A stretch of DNA of 64,000 bases, taken from Flectobacillus sp. BAB-3569 (GTDB taxonomy: Bacteria > Bacteroidota > Bacteroidia > Cytophagales > Spirosomataceae). Within the stretch, counting starts at the first letter, position 1; the number at the start of each line of letters is the position of its first letter. Position numbers and translations under genes: made by a program. The stretch is taken from assembly GCF_002270355.1 (NCBI RefSeq), contig NZ_NJFZ01000015.1, forward strand, positions 124,001-188,000, written 5' to 3'. The notes beneath the pieces were generated by a model that worked only from the letters and a program-made list of their open reading frames with translations, did not search any database and was not told the DNA's origin. Positions 18,953 through 27,041 of the stretch are shown here, one piece after another.

Positions 18953-19040
18953 GTGTTGAGTATGGAGTTTTGAGTGCGGAGTTTTGGGATTTCTAAAACC
19001 ATTGCCAAAAGCCGATAGCTCACAGCCGACACACTTGCCC

Positions 19041-19130
19041 CCGTTGGAGTTTTCTCCAACGAGTTGAGCGCTAACTAAAGAGTATGGTTTGTTGCTTACG
19101 CGAGGTTGTTGGAGAAAACTCCAACAACGG
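19041..19130. repeat. REPIN-like double hairpin
   Basis: Two hairpins, CGTTGGAGTTTTCTCCAACG (19042-19061) and GTTGTTGGAG/CTCCAACAAC around AAAA (19105-19128), are reverse complements of one another and flank 43 bp. This is the layout of REPIN elements. It lies in the 367-bp uxaA-uxaC gap, which otherwise holds TGAGT-rich and GCTGAAAGCC-type repeat fragments (19140-19250). Confidence 0.65.
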
Positions 19131-19319
19131 CTTCTGAGTGCTGAGTATGGAGTTTTGAGTGAGGAGATTTAGATGATTGAGCCCACAAAACTTCTGCTGA
19201 AAGCTCAAAGCCGAAAGCCGTCAGCTCACAGCCGACAGCCAAAATATTTTCCAAATACAGTCTCTTGCTTGGGTTACTAAACTTTAAGCATTTTTTTGAA
19301 CTACTATCAATTTCAAAAG

Positions 19320-20720
19320 ATGAAAAACTTCTTAGACGACAATTTTCTATTACAGACTGAAACAGCTCGTACTTTGTATCATGAGTATGCGAAGCAAATG
19401 CCAATTATTGACTACCACTGCCATCTTCCACCAGACCAGATAGCGGAGGATAAGTCATTTGAGAACCTTGCCCAAATTTGGTTGTATGGTGATCACTACA
19501 AATGGCGTGCTATGCGTACAAATGGAATCAACGAAGCCTATTGTACTGGAGACAAGTCGGATTATGAGAAATATGAGCAGTGGGCAGCAACGGTTCCTTA
19601 TACCATGCGTAACCCTTTGTACCACTGGACTCACCTCGAATTACAGCGTTATTTTGGGGTAAATGAAATTTTGAATCCATCGACTGCCAAGGATATTTAC
19701 GAAAAATGTACTGCCCTTCTTCAAACACCAGAATATTCGGTGAGAGGTTTGTTGAATAAAATGAATGTAAAAGTGGTATGTACAACCGATGACCCGATTG
19801 ATTCTTTGGAATATCACCAAAAAATCAAAGCTGATGGTGTTGAGGTAAAAGTATTGCCTACTTTCCGTCCAGATAAAGCAATGGCGGTTGAGAATGTGGC
19901 AAATTTTGTGGCTTATGTGGCAAAATTAGAAACAGTTGTAGGTCGTAGTCTTTCCACTTTGGAAGAATATCTAGGTGCTTTGAAAGAGCGCCATGATTTC
20001 TTTGCTGAAATGGGTGGCAAACTCTCTGACCACGGTCTTGAGCAGATTTATGCGGAAGATTATACAGAAGATGAAATTGCTGCTATCTTCTTGAAAATCA
20101 AAGGAGGAAGTGAGTTGACTTTAGAAGAACAATTGAAGTTCAAATCTGCGATGTTGATTCATTTCGCCATTTGGGATTGGGAAAAAGGTTGGACTCAGCA
20201 ATTTCACTTAGGTGCATTGCGTAACAATAACCTTCGTGCTATGCGTGAATTAGGTCCTGATACTGGTTGGGATTCAATTGGTGATTTTGACCAAGGTAAA
20301 GCCCTTTCGAAATTTTTAGGTAAATTAGACGAGAACAACCAATTGGCTAAAACTATCCTTTACAACTTGAACCCTCGTGATAACGAATTGATGGCTACTA
20401 TGATTGGTAACTTCAATGATGGTTCTGTAGCTGGGAAAATCCAATTTGGTTCTGGTTGGTGGTTCCTCGACCAGAAAGATGGTATGGAAAAACAAATCAA
20501 TGCGCTTTCAAATTTGGGCTTGTTGAGCCGTTTTGTAGGTATGTTGACAGACTCTCGTAGTTTTCTTTCTTTCCCTCGTCATGAGTATTTTAGACGAATT
20601 TTATGTAATATATTAGGTAACGACGTTGAAAATGGCGAACTACCTAACGATATTCCTTGGATTGGAAAGATGGTTCAAGATATTTGTTACAACAACGCCA
20701 AAGAATACTTCGGATTTTAA
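19320..20720 (+). CDS. uxaC: Glucuronate/galacturonate isomerase
   Basis: A 466-residue uronate isomerase of the amidohydrolase-like superfamily (glucuronate to fructuronate, galacturonate to tagaturonate). Seen: the N-terminal metal-binding IIDYHCHLPPDQIAED, KWRAMRTNGI, VVCTTDDPIDSLEYH, and the late FVGMLTDSRSFLSFPRHEYFRRILC motif typical of UxaC. The ATG at 19320 is chosen over the TTG at 19296, which adds eight non-conserved residues. It supplies the entry step of the pathway. A terminator at 20727 separates it from kdgK. Confidence 0.94.
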   Translation: MKNFLDDNFLLQTETARTLYHEYAKQMPIIDYHCHLPPDQIAEDKSFENLAQIWLYGDHYKWRAMRTNGINEAYCTGDKSDYEKYEQWAATVPYTMRNPLYHWTHLELQRYFGVNEILNPSTAKDIYEKCTALLQTPEYSVRGLLNKMNVKVVCTTDDPIDSLEYHQKIKADGVEVKVLPTFRPDKAMAVENVANFVAYVAKLETVVGRSLSTLEEYLGALKERHDFFAEMGGKLSDHGLEQIYAEDYTEDEIAAIFLKIKGGSELTLEEQLKFKSAMLIHFAIWDWEKGWTQQFHLGALRNNNLRAMRELGPDTGWDSIGDFDQGKALSKFLGKLDENNQLAKTILYNLNPRDNELMATMIGNFNDGSVAGKIQFGSGWWFLDQKDGMEKQINALSNLGLLSRFVGMLTDSRSFLSFPRHEYFRRILCNILGNDVENGELPNDIPWIGKMVQDICYNNAKEYFGF

Positions 20721-20726
20721 TTGACT

Positions 20727-20761
20727 CGGCTAGGTATCTCAGAGGTATCTAGCCGCTTTTT
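20727..20761 (+). terminator. Terminator between uxaC and kdgK
   Basis: CGGCTAGGTA pairs with TATCTAGCCG (one mismatch/bulge) around an 8-9-nt loop, followed by TTTTT. It begins 6 bp after the uxaC stop and only 12 bp before the kdgK start, so it may attenuate rather than block read-through. Confidence 0.75.
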
Positions 20762-20772
20762 AAAATAGATAT

Positions 20773-21795
20773 ATGCAAAAAATAGTGTGTTGTTTTGGAG
20801 AGATTCTTTTACGTTTTTCTCCTCAGTTGGGTGGTGAATGGATTAAAAATGCCACAATGCCCGTGTTTGTTGGTGGTGCCGAATTGAACGTAGCCACAGC
20901 TTTAGCTAATTGGAATGTGCCTGTGCAATATACAAGTGTATTGCCCGACAACCAGCTTTCGGTTGAATTGAAGCAGTATATCGAAGAAAAAGGTATTTCT
21001 GCTGATAAAATGCCTTGCTTCGGTGACAGAATAGGTACTTATTACCTTCCGCAAGGTGCTGACCTCAAAAATGCAGGCGTAATTTATGACCGTGCTCATT
21101 CTGCTTTCTGGACTTTAGCGCCCGGTAAAGTAGATTGGGATAGCATTCTCGAAAATGTCTCTTGGTTTCATTTCAGTGCGATCAGCCCAGCTTTGAACGA
21201 AGACGTAGTGGATGCCTGTGAGGAGGTTTTGAAAATTGCTAAAAGCAAGGGTATTACCGTATCCGTTGACCTCAACTATCGTGCAAAGCTTTGGAAATAC
21301 GGCAAACAACCTGTCGAAATCATGCCACGCTTAGCACAATACTGTGACGTTATCATGGGTAATATTTGGGCGGCTGATTGGCTCTTGGGTATTCCTGTAG
21401 ATGCAAGTATCAGCCCCGATTCAACACAAGAAGAGTATTTAGCGCATAGCATTCGTACGGCAGAAGCTATTCAACAACAATACCCTCAATGTTCTGTGGT
21501 AGCGCATACGTTCCGTTTTGATGCTCCTCCGAAAGGCATTTTGTATTATACCACACTTTTTACCAATGGTCAACAATACGTTTCTCCGACTTTCACAATT
21601 GATGAAGTTGTAGATAAGGTAGGCAGTGGTGACTGTTTTATGGGAGGTTTGATTTATGGTTTATATAATGAAAAATCTCCTCAAGAAGTAATTAATTATG
21701 CAGCCGCAGCGGCATTCGGCAAGCTGAATGAATATGGCGATGCTACCAAACAAAGCGTAGAACAAGTAGAAAATCTACTGGCTAAGTTTTTATAA
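20773..21795 (+). CDS. kdgK: 2-keto-3-deoxygluconate kinase (PfkB family)
   Basis: A 340-residue ribokinase-fold sugar kinase that phosphorylates KDG to KDPG. Seen: N-terminal CFGEILLRFSP, the PfkB signature near the start (FVGGAELNVATALANW), a central SVDLNYRAKLW strand, and the C-terminal VGSGDCFMGGLIYGL holding the catalytic Asp (GxGD motif). Members of this branch act on 2-keto-3-deoxy sugar acids, consistent with the adjacent eda. The ATG start at 20773 lies directly after the uxaC terminator, and another terminator follows. Confidence 0.88.
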   Translation: MQKIVCCFGEILLRFSPQLGGEWIKNATMPVFVGGAELNVATALANWNVPVQYTSVLPDNQLSVELKQYIEEKGISADKMPCFGDRIGTYYLPQGADLKNAGVIYDRAHSAFWTLAPGKVDWDSILENVSWFHFSAISPALNEDVVDACEEVLKIAKSKGITVSVDLNYRAKLWKYGKQPVEIMPRLAQYCDVIMGNIWAADWLLGIPVDASISPDSTQEEYLAHSIRTAEAIQQQYPQCSVVAHTFRFDAPPKGILYYTTLFTNGQQYVSPTFTIDEVVDKVGSGDCFMGGLIYGLYNEKSPQEVINYAAAAAFGKLNEYGDATKQSVEQVENLLAKFL

Positions 21796-21797
21796 CC

Positions 21798-21843
21798 ATA
21801 GAAATCACTGAGAAAATGATCTCGGTGATTTCTATTATCTTTT
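21798..21843 (+). terminator. Terminator between kdgK and eda
   Basis: ATAGAAATCACTGAG pairs with CTCGGTGATTTCTAT around an 8-nt loop, followed by TATCTTTT. Starts 3 bp after the kdgK stop codon. Confidence 0.8.
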
Positions 21844-21877
21844 ATTGTTCCTCTCAATTTTAATTAAGAAATATAAA

Positions 21878-22546
21878 ATGGCCCTTTTTAAAAGTGCAAC
21901 GGTTGATCAACTCATCGCAAATTATCCCGTTGTTCCCGTTTTTTATCATGAAGATTTAGCATTAACACAAGGTATCATTAAAGCTTGTTACGATGGTGGA
22001 ATGCGTGCATTTGAATTTACTAATCGTGGTGAAAGTGCCTTGGCAACTTTTACGGCTTTAGTGCCTTTTATTCGTGAAAATTGCCCAGATATGGCAATTG
22101 GTATCGGTACTATTTTCAAAGCAGAACAAGCTGCAAAGTTTATCGAATTAGGGGCAGATTTTGTGGTACAACCTGTCACTACTGCTGAAGTTGGTGCATT
22201 GTGCCAAGAAAAAAATATTGCTTGGTACCCTGGTGCATGTACCTTGAACGAAATTTATCAAGCAACAGAATTGGGTGCTACTGTGGTTAAAATCTTCCCG
22301 GGTAATGTTGTTGGTCCAGGTTTTGTAAAATCTATGAAAGGTCCAATGCCGAAGGTGAAAGTAATGGTAACTGGTGGAGTAGAACCTACAACTGAAAGTC
22401 TTACAACATGGTTTAAAGCAGGTGTAACTGCTGTTGGAATGGGTTCACAATTGTTTCCAAGTACCGTTTTAGCAAATAAAGATTTTAATCAAATTCAGCA
22501 AACCGTAGCTAGCTTGATGGAAACGGTGGCAAGCTTATCTAAATAA
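21878..22546 (+). CDS. eda: KDPG/KHG aldolase
   Basis: A 222-residue class I aldolase that splits 2-keto-3-deoxy-6-phosphogluconate into pyruvate and glyceraldehyde-3-phosphate. Seen: EFTNRGESALATF (catalytic Glu region), GIGTIFKAEQAAKFIELGADFVVQP, the Schiff-base Lys in ATVVKIFPGNVVGPGFVKS, and VMVTGGVEPT. The ATG at 21878 (MALFKSATVDQL) is preferred to a TTG 33 bp upstream. It is followed 5 bp later by the transporter gene, so these two are likely co-transcribed. Confidence 0.92.
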   Translation: MALFKSATVDQLIANYPVVPVFYHEDLALTQGIIKACYDGGMRAFEFTNRGESALATFTALVPFIRENCPDMAIGIGTIFKAEQAAKFIELGADFVVQPVTTAEVGALCQEKNIAWYPGACTLNEIYQATELGATVVKIFPGNVVGPGFVKSMKGPMPKVKVMVTGGVEPTTESLTTWFKAGVTAVGMGSQLFPSTVLANKDFNQIQQTVASLMETVASLSK

Positions 22547-22551
22547 AAACT

Positions 22552-23834
22552 ATGGAAAAAAGGTAGGAAGTTATCGTTGGGTCATTGTAGCCCTTTTGTT
22601 TTTTGCAACAACCATCAGTTATCTTGACCGTCAAGTGATTGCTTTATTGAAGCCAACTTTGGAAAAGGAGTTTGACTGGAATGAAAAAGATTATAGTAAC
22701 CTAGTAATGGCATTTCAAGCGGCTTATGCGATTGGTTTGGTGTTATCGGGTAGCATTATTGATAAAATTGGTACGAAATTAGGCTATTTGGTAGCTGTAA
22801 TTTGGTGGAGTGCTGCAGGTGTTTTAACTGCTGCTGCTACTAGTACCTTTGGTTTTGGTGCATTCAGAGCTTTATTGGGCTTGGGCGAGGGAGGAAACTT
22901 CCCTGCTGCTATCAAGAGTGTGGCTGAATGGTTTCCTAAAAAAGAACGTGCATTAGCAACGGGTATTTTTAACTCTGGTGCTAATATCGGAGCTGTGGTA
23001 GCACCATTGATGGTGCCTTGGATTTTGGCAGTGTGGGGATGGCAAGTGGCTTTTATAGTAACGGGTGGTGTAGGTTTTATCTGGGTAATTTTCTGGGTAA
23101 TGAGCTACGACAAGCCAACAACGCATAAATCTGTTACGCCTGAAGAATTAGCCTATATCCAAAGCGATGAGGATGAAGTGGAAACATCTGATGAGAAGCC
23201 TGTCAAATGGGCGCAATTGTTTGGTATTCGTCAAACTTGGGCTTTTGTTTTTGGAAAAATGTTAACCGACCCAATTTGGTGGTTCTTCTTGTATTGGTTG
23301 CCTTCATATTTTGCTGAAACTTTCCAATTAGACTTGAAAAAACCATCTTTAGAACTTATTATTGTTTATACTGCTACAACTATTGGTAGTATCGGTGGGG
23401 GATATGTATCTGGTTTCTTGATCAACAAAGGGTGGCCAGTTTTTAAAGCTCGTAAAGTAGCGATGTTGAGTTTTGCCTTGGCTGTTGTGCCAATTATGGC
23501 TGCTCAGTATTGCTCAAATATTTGGCAAGCGGTAGTATTGATTAGTATTGCGGCGGCGGCTCACCAAGCGTGGAGTGCTAACATCTTTACGACTGCTTCG
23601 GATATGTTTCCTAAAAAGGCAGTTTCTTCTGTTGTAGGTATCGGTGGTATGGCTGGGTCTGTTGGTGGTATCCTTTTTCCATTAATGGTAGGTACTATTT
23701 TGGATTCATACAAAGAAGCTGGAAATATCACAGCAGGTTATAATATCATCTTTATTGTGTGCGGTTTTGCCTACTTATTAGCGTGGGGCTTAATGCACTT
23801 GTTTGCTCCGAAAATGGAGAAAGTAGAATTGTAA
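22552..23834 (+). CDS. exuT: MFS hexuronate transporter (ExuT-like), one-base frameshift at the N-terminus
   Basis: A 12-helix major facilitator of the anion:cation symporter branch, predicted to import galacturonate/glucuronate. The ATG at 22552 runs MEKK then hits a stop because the A6 run (22556-22561) is one base short. Adding one A gives MEKKVGSYRWVIVALLFFATTISYLDRQ and a full 427-residue protein. Without it, the frame can start only at TTG 22596, losing most of helix 1. Seen: SYLDRQVIALLKP, GLGEGGNFPAAIKSVAEWFP (ExuT-type loop), ATGIFNSGANIGAVVAP, and VGIGGMAGSVGG. The placement 5 bp after eda supports the role. The symbol is by analogy. Confidence 0.82.
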
Positions 23835-23839
23835 AAAAT

Positions 23840-24006
23840 AAGTGGACAAAGTTTGATTTAAGATGTCAGGCTATAGGCATTAGGCGACAGGCACTAGGCA
23901 AAGAGTGTTAAAATGTTTTTTTATTAACGATAGATATATTTTGCCGAATGCTCAAAGCTGAAAGCCGAAAGCTCAAAAATTAAATTTTACTTTGCCCATT
24001 AACTTA
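23840..24006 (-). mobile_element. MITE-like element A4, complete copy
   Basis: About 167 bp in inverted orientation: GGCACTAGGCAAAGAGTGTT, TAACGATAGATATATTTTGC, then GCTGAAAGCC and TTTGCCCATTAACTTAA at its far end. It occupies the first half of the transporter-kdgF gap. Confidence 0.65.
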
Positions 24007-24034
24007 ATAAAATCTTGTTAAAAACGTGAATGGA

Positions 24035-24068
24035 TTAGCCAGTGATGCTTGTATGTGTTGCTGGCTAA
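24035..24068 (+). terminator. Possible terminator hairpin, weak
   Basis: TTAGCCAG pairs with CTGGCTAA around an 18-nt loop, followed by TTTTG. It lies 200 bp after the transporter stop. Confidence 0.4.
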
Positions 24069-24095
24069 TTTTGTAAAAAGACAAAGTAAAAAGAT

Positions 24096-24168
24096 GGCTG
24101 TAAGCTGTTAGCCGTAGGCAAATTGGCTTTTTCTTTTTCCTACGGCCTATAGCTTAATGCCTACAGCC
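24096..24168. repeat. Long interrupted hairpin upstream of kdgF
   Basis: GGCTGT, AGC and GCCGTAGG on the left pair in order with CCTACGGC, GCT and ACAGCC on the right, around a T-rich loop. This gives a ~73-nt cruciform-forming structure 42 bp before kdgF. It resembles a recombined fragment of the AGGC-rich repeats, and may be regulatory or just an element remnant. Confidence 0.5.
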
Positions 24169-24209
24169 CAATTAAAATTCATAACTCACAATTCACAATT
24201 AAATCAGCT

Positions 24210-24548
24210 ATGTCACAATTTGGAAAAAGATTTGTTCATGACGAAGACCTTGCCTGGGAAACAGTAGGCGAGGGGTTACGTCGTAAAATTATGAGTTATG
24301 ACAATAACGTCATGATGGTAAAAGTAGCCTTCGAAAAAGGTGCTGTAGGTTCGTTGCATAGCCATTATCATACGCAAATTAGCTATGTCGAAAGTGGAGC
24401 TTTTGAGATAACCATTGAAGGTAAAACCGAAGTGCTTAAACAAGGCGATACTTATTACATTCCTCCACATATTGTACACGGAGCAGTGGCTTTGGAAGTA
24501 GGAGTGTTAGTGGATGTATTTGCACCGTTTCGAGAAGATTTTGTTTAA
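24210..24548 (+). CDS. kdgF: KdgF-type cupin, unsaturated uronate converting enzyme
   Basis: A 112-residue single-domain cupin. The metal ligands are visible in HSHYHTQISYVESG (His-x-His and downstream Glu) and in GDTYYIPPHIVHGAV (second cupin motif His). Full length matches KdgF proteins (about 110 residues), which linearise 4,5-unsaturated galacturonate to 5-keto-4-deoxyuronate. That activity would connect the GH105 product to KDG formation, though kduI/kduD are not in this window. A terminator follows. Confidence 0.82.
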   Translation: MSQFGKRFVHDEDLAWETVGEGLRRKIMSYDNNVMMVKVAFEKGAVGSLHSHYHTQISYVESGAFEITIEGKTEVLKQGDTYYIPPHIVHGAVALEVGVLVDVFAPFREDFV

Positions 24549-24566
24549 CATATTGTTAGTTACTCA

Positions 24567-24593
24567 GGGCGAAATCTTCGCCCTTTTGTTTTG
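24567..24593 (+). terminator. Terminator after kdgF
   Basis: GGGCGAA pairs with TTCGCCC around ATC, followed by TTTTGTTTT. Begins 18 bp after the stop codon and closes the uronate run. Confidence 0.85.
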
Positions 24594-24641
24594 ATTTTCA
24601 TCATTTTTCAAATTCTTAATCTAAGGTTCATAGTTTCTTGG

Positions 24642-24649
24642 TAATTTTG
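24642..24649 (+). promoter_or_regulatory. Candidate -7 promoter element of nspC (TAATTTTG)
   Basis: Matches TAnnTTTG and is identical to the element before the dehydrogenase gene at 2451; it lies 110 bp before the nspC ATG. No clear -33 element was seen. Confidence 0.4.
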
Positions 24650-24759
24650 CACCTTATTAGCAATTGGGTACTGAACTAATTTAGTTAAAATAGGTTTATC
24701 AATTGAAACCAATAGTTCAGTTCAACAACAAACCATTTCAACCAAGAATATCTTATCAG

Positions 24760-25893
24760 ATGATTGATTTTTCACAAATTCCTTCGCCTTGTTATGTAAT
24801 CGAAGACCAACTTTTGAGAAAGAACCTTACACTTCTCAAATATGTACAGGAGCAAGCAGGAATCGAGATTATTTGTGCGCTTAAAGGCTTTTCAATGTAC
24901 AGCACTTTTCCAATGGTACGTCAGTATTTGGCTGGTGCTACGGCAAGTTCACTCAACGAAGCCCGTCTTTGTTTTGAGGAAATGAAAGCTAAGGCTCACG
25001 TATATGCCCCCGCTTATTTGGAACGTGAATTTGACGAATTGATGTCTTATTCGAGCCATATCACTTTCAACTCGTTGAATCAATATAATACATTTGGGGA
25101 TAGAGCACGTGCTAATGGTATTAGCTGTGGTTTGCGTATTAATCCACAATACTCTGAGGTTGAGACAGATATGTATAATCCATGTATTGCTGGTTCGCGA
25201 TTGGGAATTACTCGTAATCAATTAGGAGATACTTTGCCAGAAGGTATTGAAGGTTTGCACTCACACACCCTCTGCGAAAATGATTCATATACATTAGAGC
25301 GTACTTTGAACGCTATTGTAGAACGTTTTGGCGATTTATTGGAACAAGCTAAATGGTTGAACTTGGGAGGAGGACACTTAATTACTCGTGCTGATTATGA
25401 GCCTGAGCATTTGATTTCTGTATTGAAAAATCTGAAAGCTCGTTTCCCTCATCTTAAAATAATTCTAGAACCAGGCTCAGCAGTAGGTTGGAGAACAGGT
25501 TATTTGACCTCAACGGTGATGGATATTATTGATTCACAAGGAATTAATGCAGCCATTTTGGATGTGAGTTTTGCAGCACACATGCCAGATACCCTAGAAA
25601 TGCCTTATAAACCAAGAATTTTGGGCGCTCACCACGAACCTGTGGAAGGCAAACCAACGTATCGTTTTGGCGGTATGACATGTTTGGCAGGTGACTTTTA
25701 TGGAGATTACTCTTTCGACCAAGAATTGAAAATTGGAGATTCTATCGTATTTGACGACATGATTCATTACACGATGGTAAAGACAACGACTTTCAATGGC
25801 GTTAACCTTCCTTCAATTGGTATTTGGAGAGAAAACGATACTTTTGAATTAGTTAAATCTTTTGGTTACGAAAGCTTTAAAGATAGATTGTAA
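24760..25893 (+). CDS. nspC: Carboxynorspermidine decarboxylase
   Basis: A 377-residue PLP enzyme of the alanine racemase-like fold III decarboxylases that removes CO2 from carboxynorspermidine (or carboxyspermidine) to give norspermidine/spermidine. Seen: the PLP-lysine region ICALKGFSMYS (Lys about residue 42), GLRINPQYSEVETDMYNPC, GLHSHTLCENDSYTLERT, LNLGGGHLITRADY, and the C-terminal GMTCLAGDFYGDYSF with the catalytic Cys. ATG 24760 (MIDFSQIPSPCYVIED) gives the usual family length; the upstream TTG at 24703 adds 19 unlikely residues. Pathway partner of the dehydrogenase at 2507. Confidence 0.92.
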   Translation: MIDFSQIPSPCYVIEDQLLRKNLTLLKYVQEQAGIEIICALKGFSMYSTFPMVRQYLAGATASSLNEARLCFEEMKAKAHVYAPAYLEREFDELMSYSSHITFNSLNQYNTFGDRARANGISCGLRINPQYSEVETDMYNPCIAGSRLGITRNQLGDTLPEGIEGLHSHTLCENDSYTLERTLNAIVERFGDLLEQAKWLNLGGGHLITRADYEPEHLISVLKNLKARFPHLKIILEPGSAVGWRTGYLTSTVMDIIDSQGINAAILDVSFAAHMPDTLEMPYKPRILGAHHEPVEGKPTYRFGGMTCLAGDFYGDYSFDQELKIGDSIVFDDMIHYTMVKTTTFNGVNLPSIGIWRENDTFELVKSFGYESFKDRL

Positions 25894-25928
25894 GTTCGAG
25901 TAACGGAATTACTTTTTAGAGAGTTTTG

Positions 25929-25962
25929 AATAATGTCAAAGCCCAAAGCTTTGACATTATTG
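25929..25962. terminator. Bidirectional terminator between nspC and the DUF4199 gene
   Basis: AATAATGTCAAAGC pairs with GCTTTGACATTATT around CCAAA. It lies between the two convergent stop codons and serves both directions. Confidence 0.85.
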
Positions 25963-25963
25963 T

Positions 25964-26455
25964 TTAAACCCTTTCTTGCTTTGTCCCTTTCACAAAAAAG
26001 CCTACAATAGCCGTAGTCATCATACCCATAATCGGGGCACCAACGACACTCTGAATCATATAGTTTTTCTCATTGAATTGATTCAAAGCTTCTTCCTTTG
26101 TCATCATATTGTGAGAAATGACATATCGAATGACATTTGGAAAAAACTCTGGTGTGATGATGTGCGTCGTAATCCACTGTGTTAGTGGTGCCAAAATCGT
26201 AACCACCAATGTAATATAAAATCCACTCATCAAAGCTTGTTTGTAGGTCATATTACCTCCTAAGTCTTTGAAACGTTTTTCTCTTAGGGCAAATACGTAA
26301 AGCGTTATGGCAGGAATAGCGATGAAGTTGGTATAAATCGGATGCTTGTCGATATATACATCGTGCAAGCCCGCAACTTTTTCGAGCGTCATCCATAACA
26401 GAGTCATTAACGAAAAATAAATACCCCATTTGATTTCAGTAGAGATAGCTTTCAT
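25964..26455 (-). CDS. DUF4199 family membrane protein
   Basis: A 163-residue integral membrane protein with four predicted helices: about residues 8-27, 42-57, 73-95 and 136-155. Between helices 3 and 4 is a soluble loop (NVIRYVISHNMMTKEEALNQFNEKNYMIQS). This layout and length are typical of the Bacteroidota DUF4199 family, whose role is not known. ATG start at 26455. It shares a bidirectional terminator with nspC, and nothing in its neighbourhood indicates a function. Confidence 0.82.
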   Translation of the reverse strand: MKAISTEIKWGIYFSLMTLLWMTLEKVAGLHDVYIDKHPIYTNFIAIPAITLYVFALREKRFKDLGGNMTYKQALMSGFYITLVVTILAPLTQWITTHIITPEFFPNVIRYVISHNMMTKEEALNQFNEKNYMIQSVVGAPIMGMMTTAIVGFFVKGTKQERV

Positions 26456-26569
26456 ATCGAGATTTAGTTTTATTTCTCTTTAAGTTAAACTAAAATATGA
26501 AAGAATTCAAGCGATTGCGGATTTGGTATTGCTGATTTTTAAAATAATATTTTGAGTAATCAATAAGAT

Positions 26570-26806
26570 AAGAGTATGTTTAAAAATTTTATTTGGCATT
26601 TGTAGAAGAAACAAAATTTCCATTCGCTGCTCCTTACTTTTCTTCACTAGGCGTGCCCATCTAACACAAGAAAAGTAACCGCGCGGCGGCCGCAAAAGAA
26701 AGTCAAGAAATCCTAATCGGAGTGGCGACCTACCTCGCCTGCGGCTCAAACAGTAGGATTTCAGAAAAACAAATACATACTTTAAATTTTCAATGGCTTA
26801 TAAAAC
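26570..26806 (-). repeat. Dispersed hairpin repeat B, copy 2 (inverted, with insertions)
   Basis: Compared with copies 1 and 3 it contains three short G/C-rich additions: CACTAGGCGTGCCCATC in the hairpin loop, CGCGCGGCGGCCG, and TCGGAGTGGCGACCTAC. Both arms of the AAGAAAAGTAA hairpin remain. Confidence 0.7.
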
Positions 26807-26818
26807 TACTCTGAAACT

Positions 26819-26886
26819 TCTTAGTTCAAGACTTAGTCTTGGACTTATTTTTAAACAGTTTTAAACTGTTTTTATAAAATTCAGTA
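26819..26886 (+). repeat. Dispersed hairpin repeat D, copy 2
   Basis: TTAGTTCAAGACTTAGTCTT plus the AAACAGTTTTAAACTGTTT palindrome; nearly the same as 1201-1262. Confidence 0.6.
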
Positions 26887-26936
26887 CTCCAAAAAATCTA
26901 TTGCTCATTTTGTCCAGTAATCAAAAGATTTGATCA

Positions 26937-26996
26937 TTTGAAGATGTAAGATGTTGATAATTAAAATTTCACATTCACAATTCATAAGTCATAATT
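26937..26996 (+). repeat. Dispersed 60-bp repeat F, copy 2
   Basis: Shares TTGAAGATGTAA, TTGATAATTAAAATTT and CACATTCACAATTCAT with 3951-4010. Confidence 0.5.
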
Positions 26997-27041
26997 CAGC
27001 AATAATACTTAGTCTCGAACTAGACAATTCATTATAAATAC

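Larger units (their letters stand above)
26456..27041. other. 586-bp gap made mostly of repeats
   Basis: Holds a short fragment of repeat C (about 26511-26550), repeat B copy 2 (26570-26806), hairpin repeat D (26819-26886), a MITE-like TIR fragment (26910-26925), the 60-bp repeat F (26937-26996) and a CTAGTTCGAGAC-type half-hairpin (27005-27025). No real gene. Confidence 0.6.

Noticed and set aside
26507-26749. An 80-codon minus-strand frame with Arg-rich start
   Set aside because: It lies entirely inside repeat B copy 2 and its insertions, with no homologue-like features.
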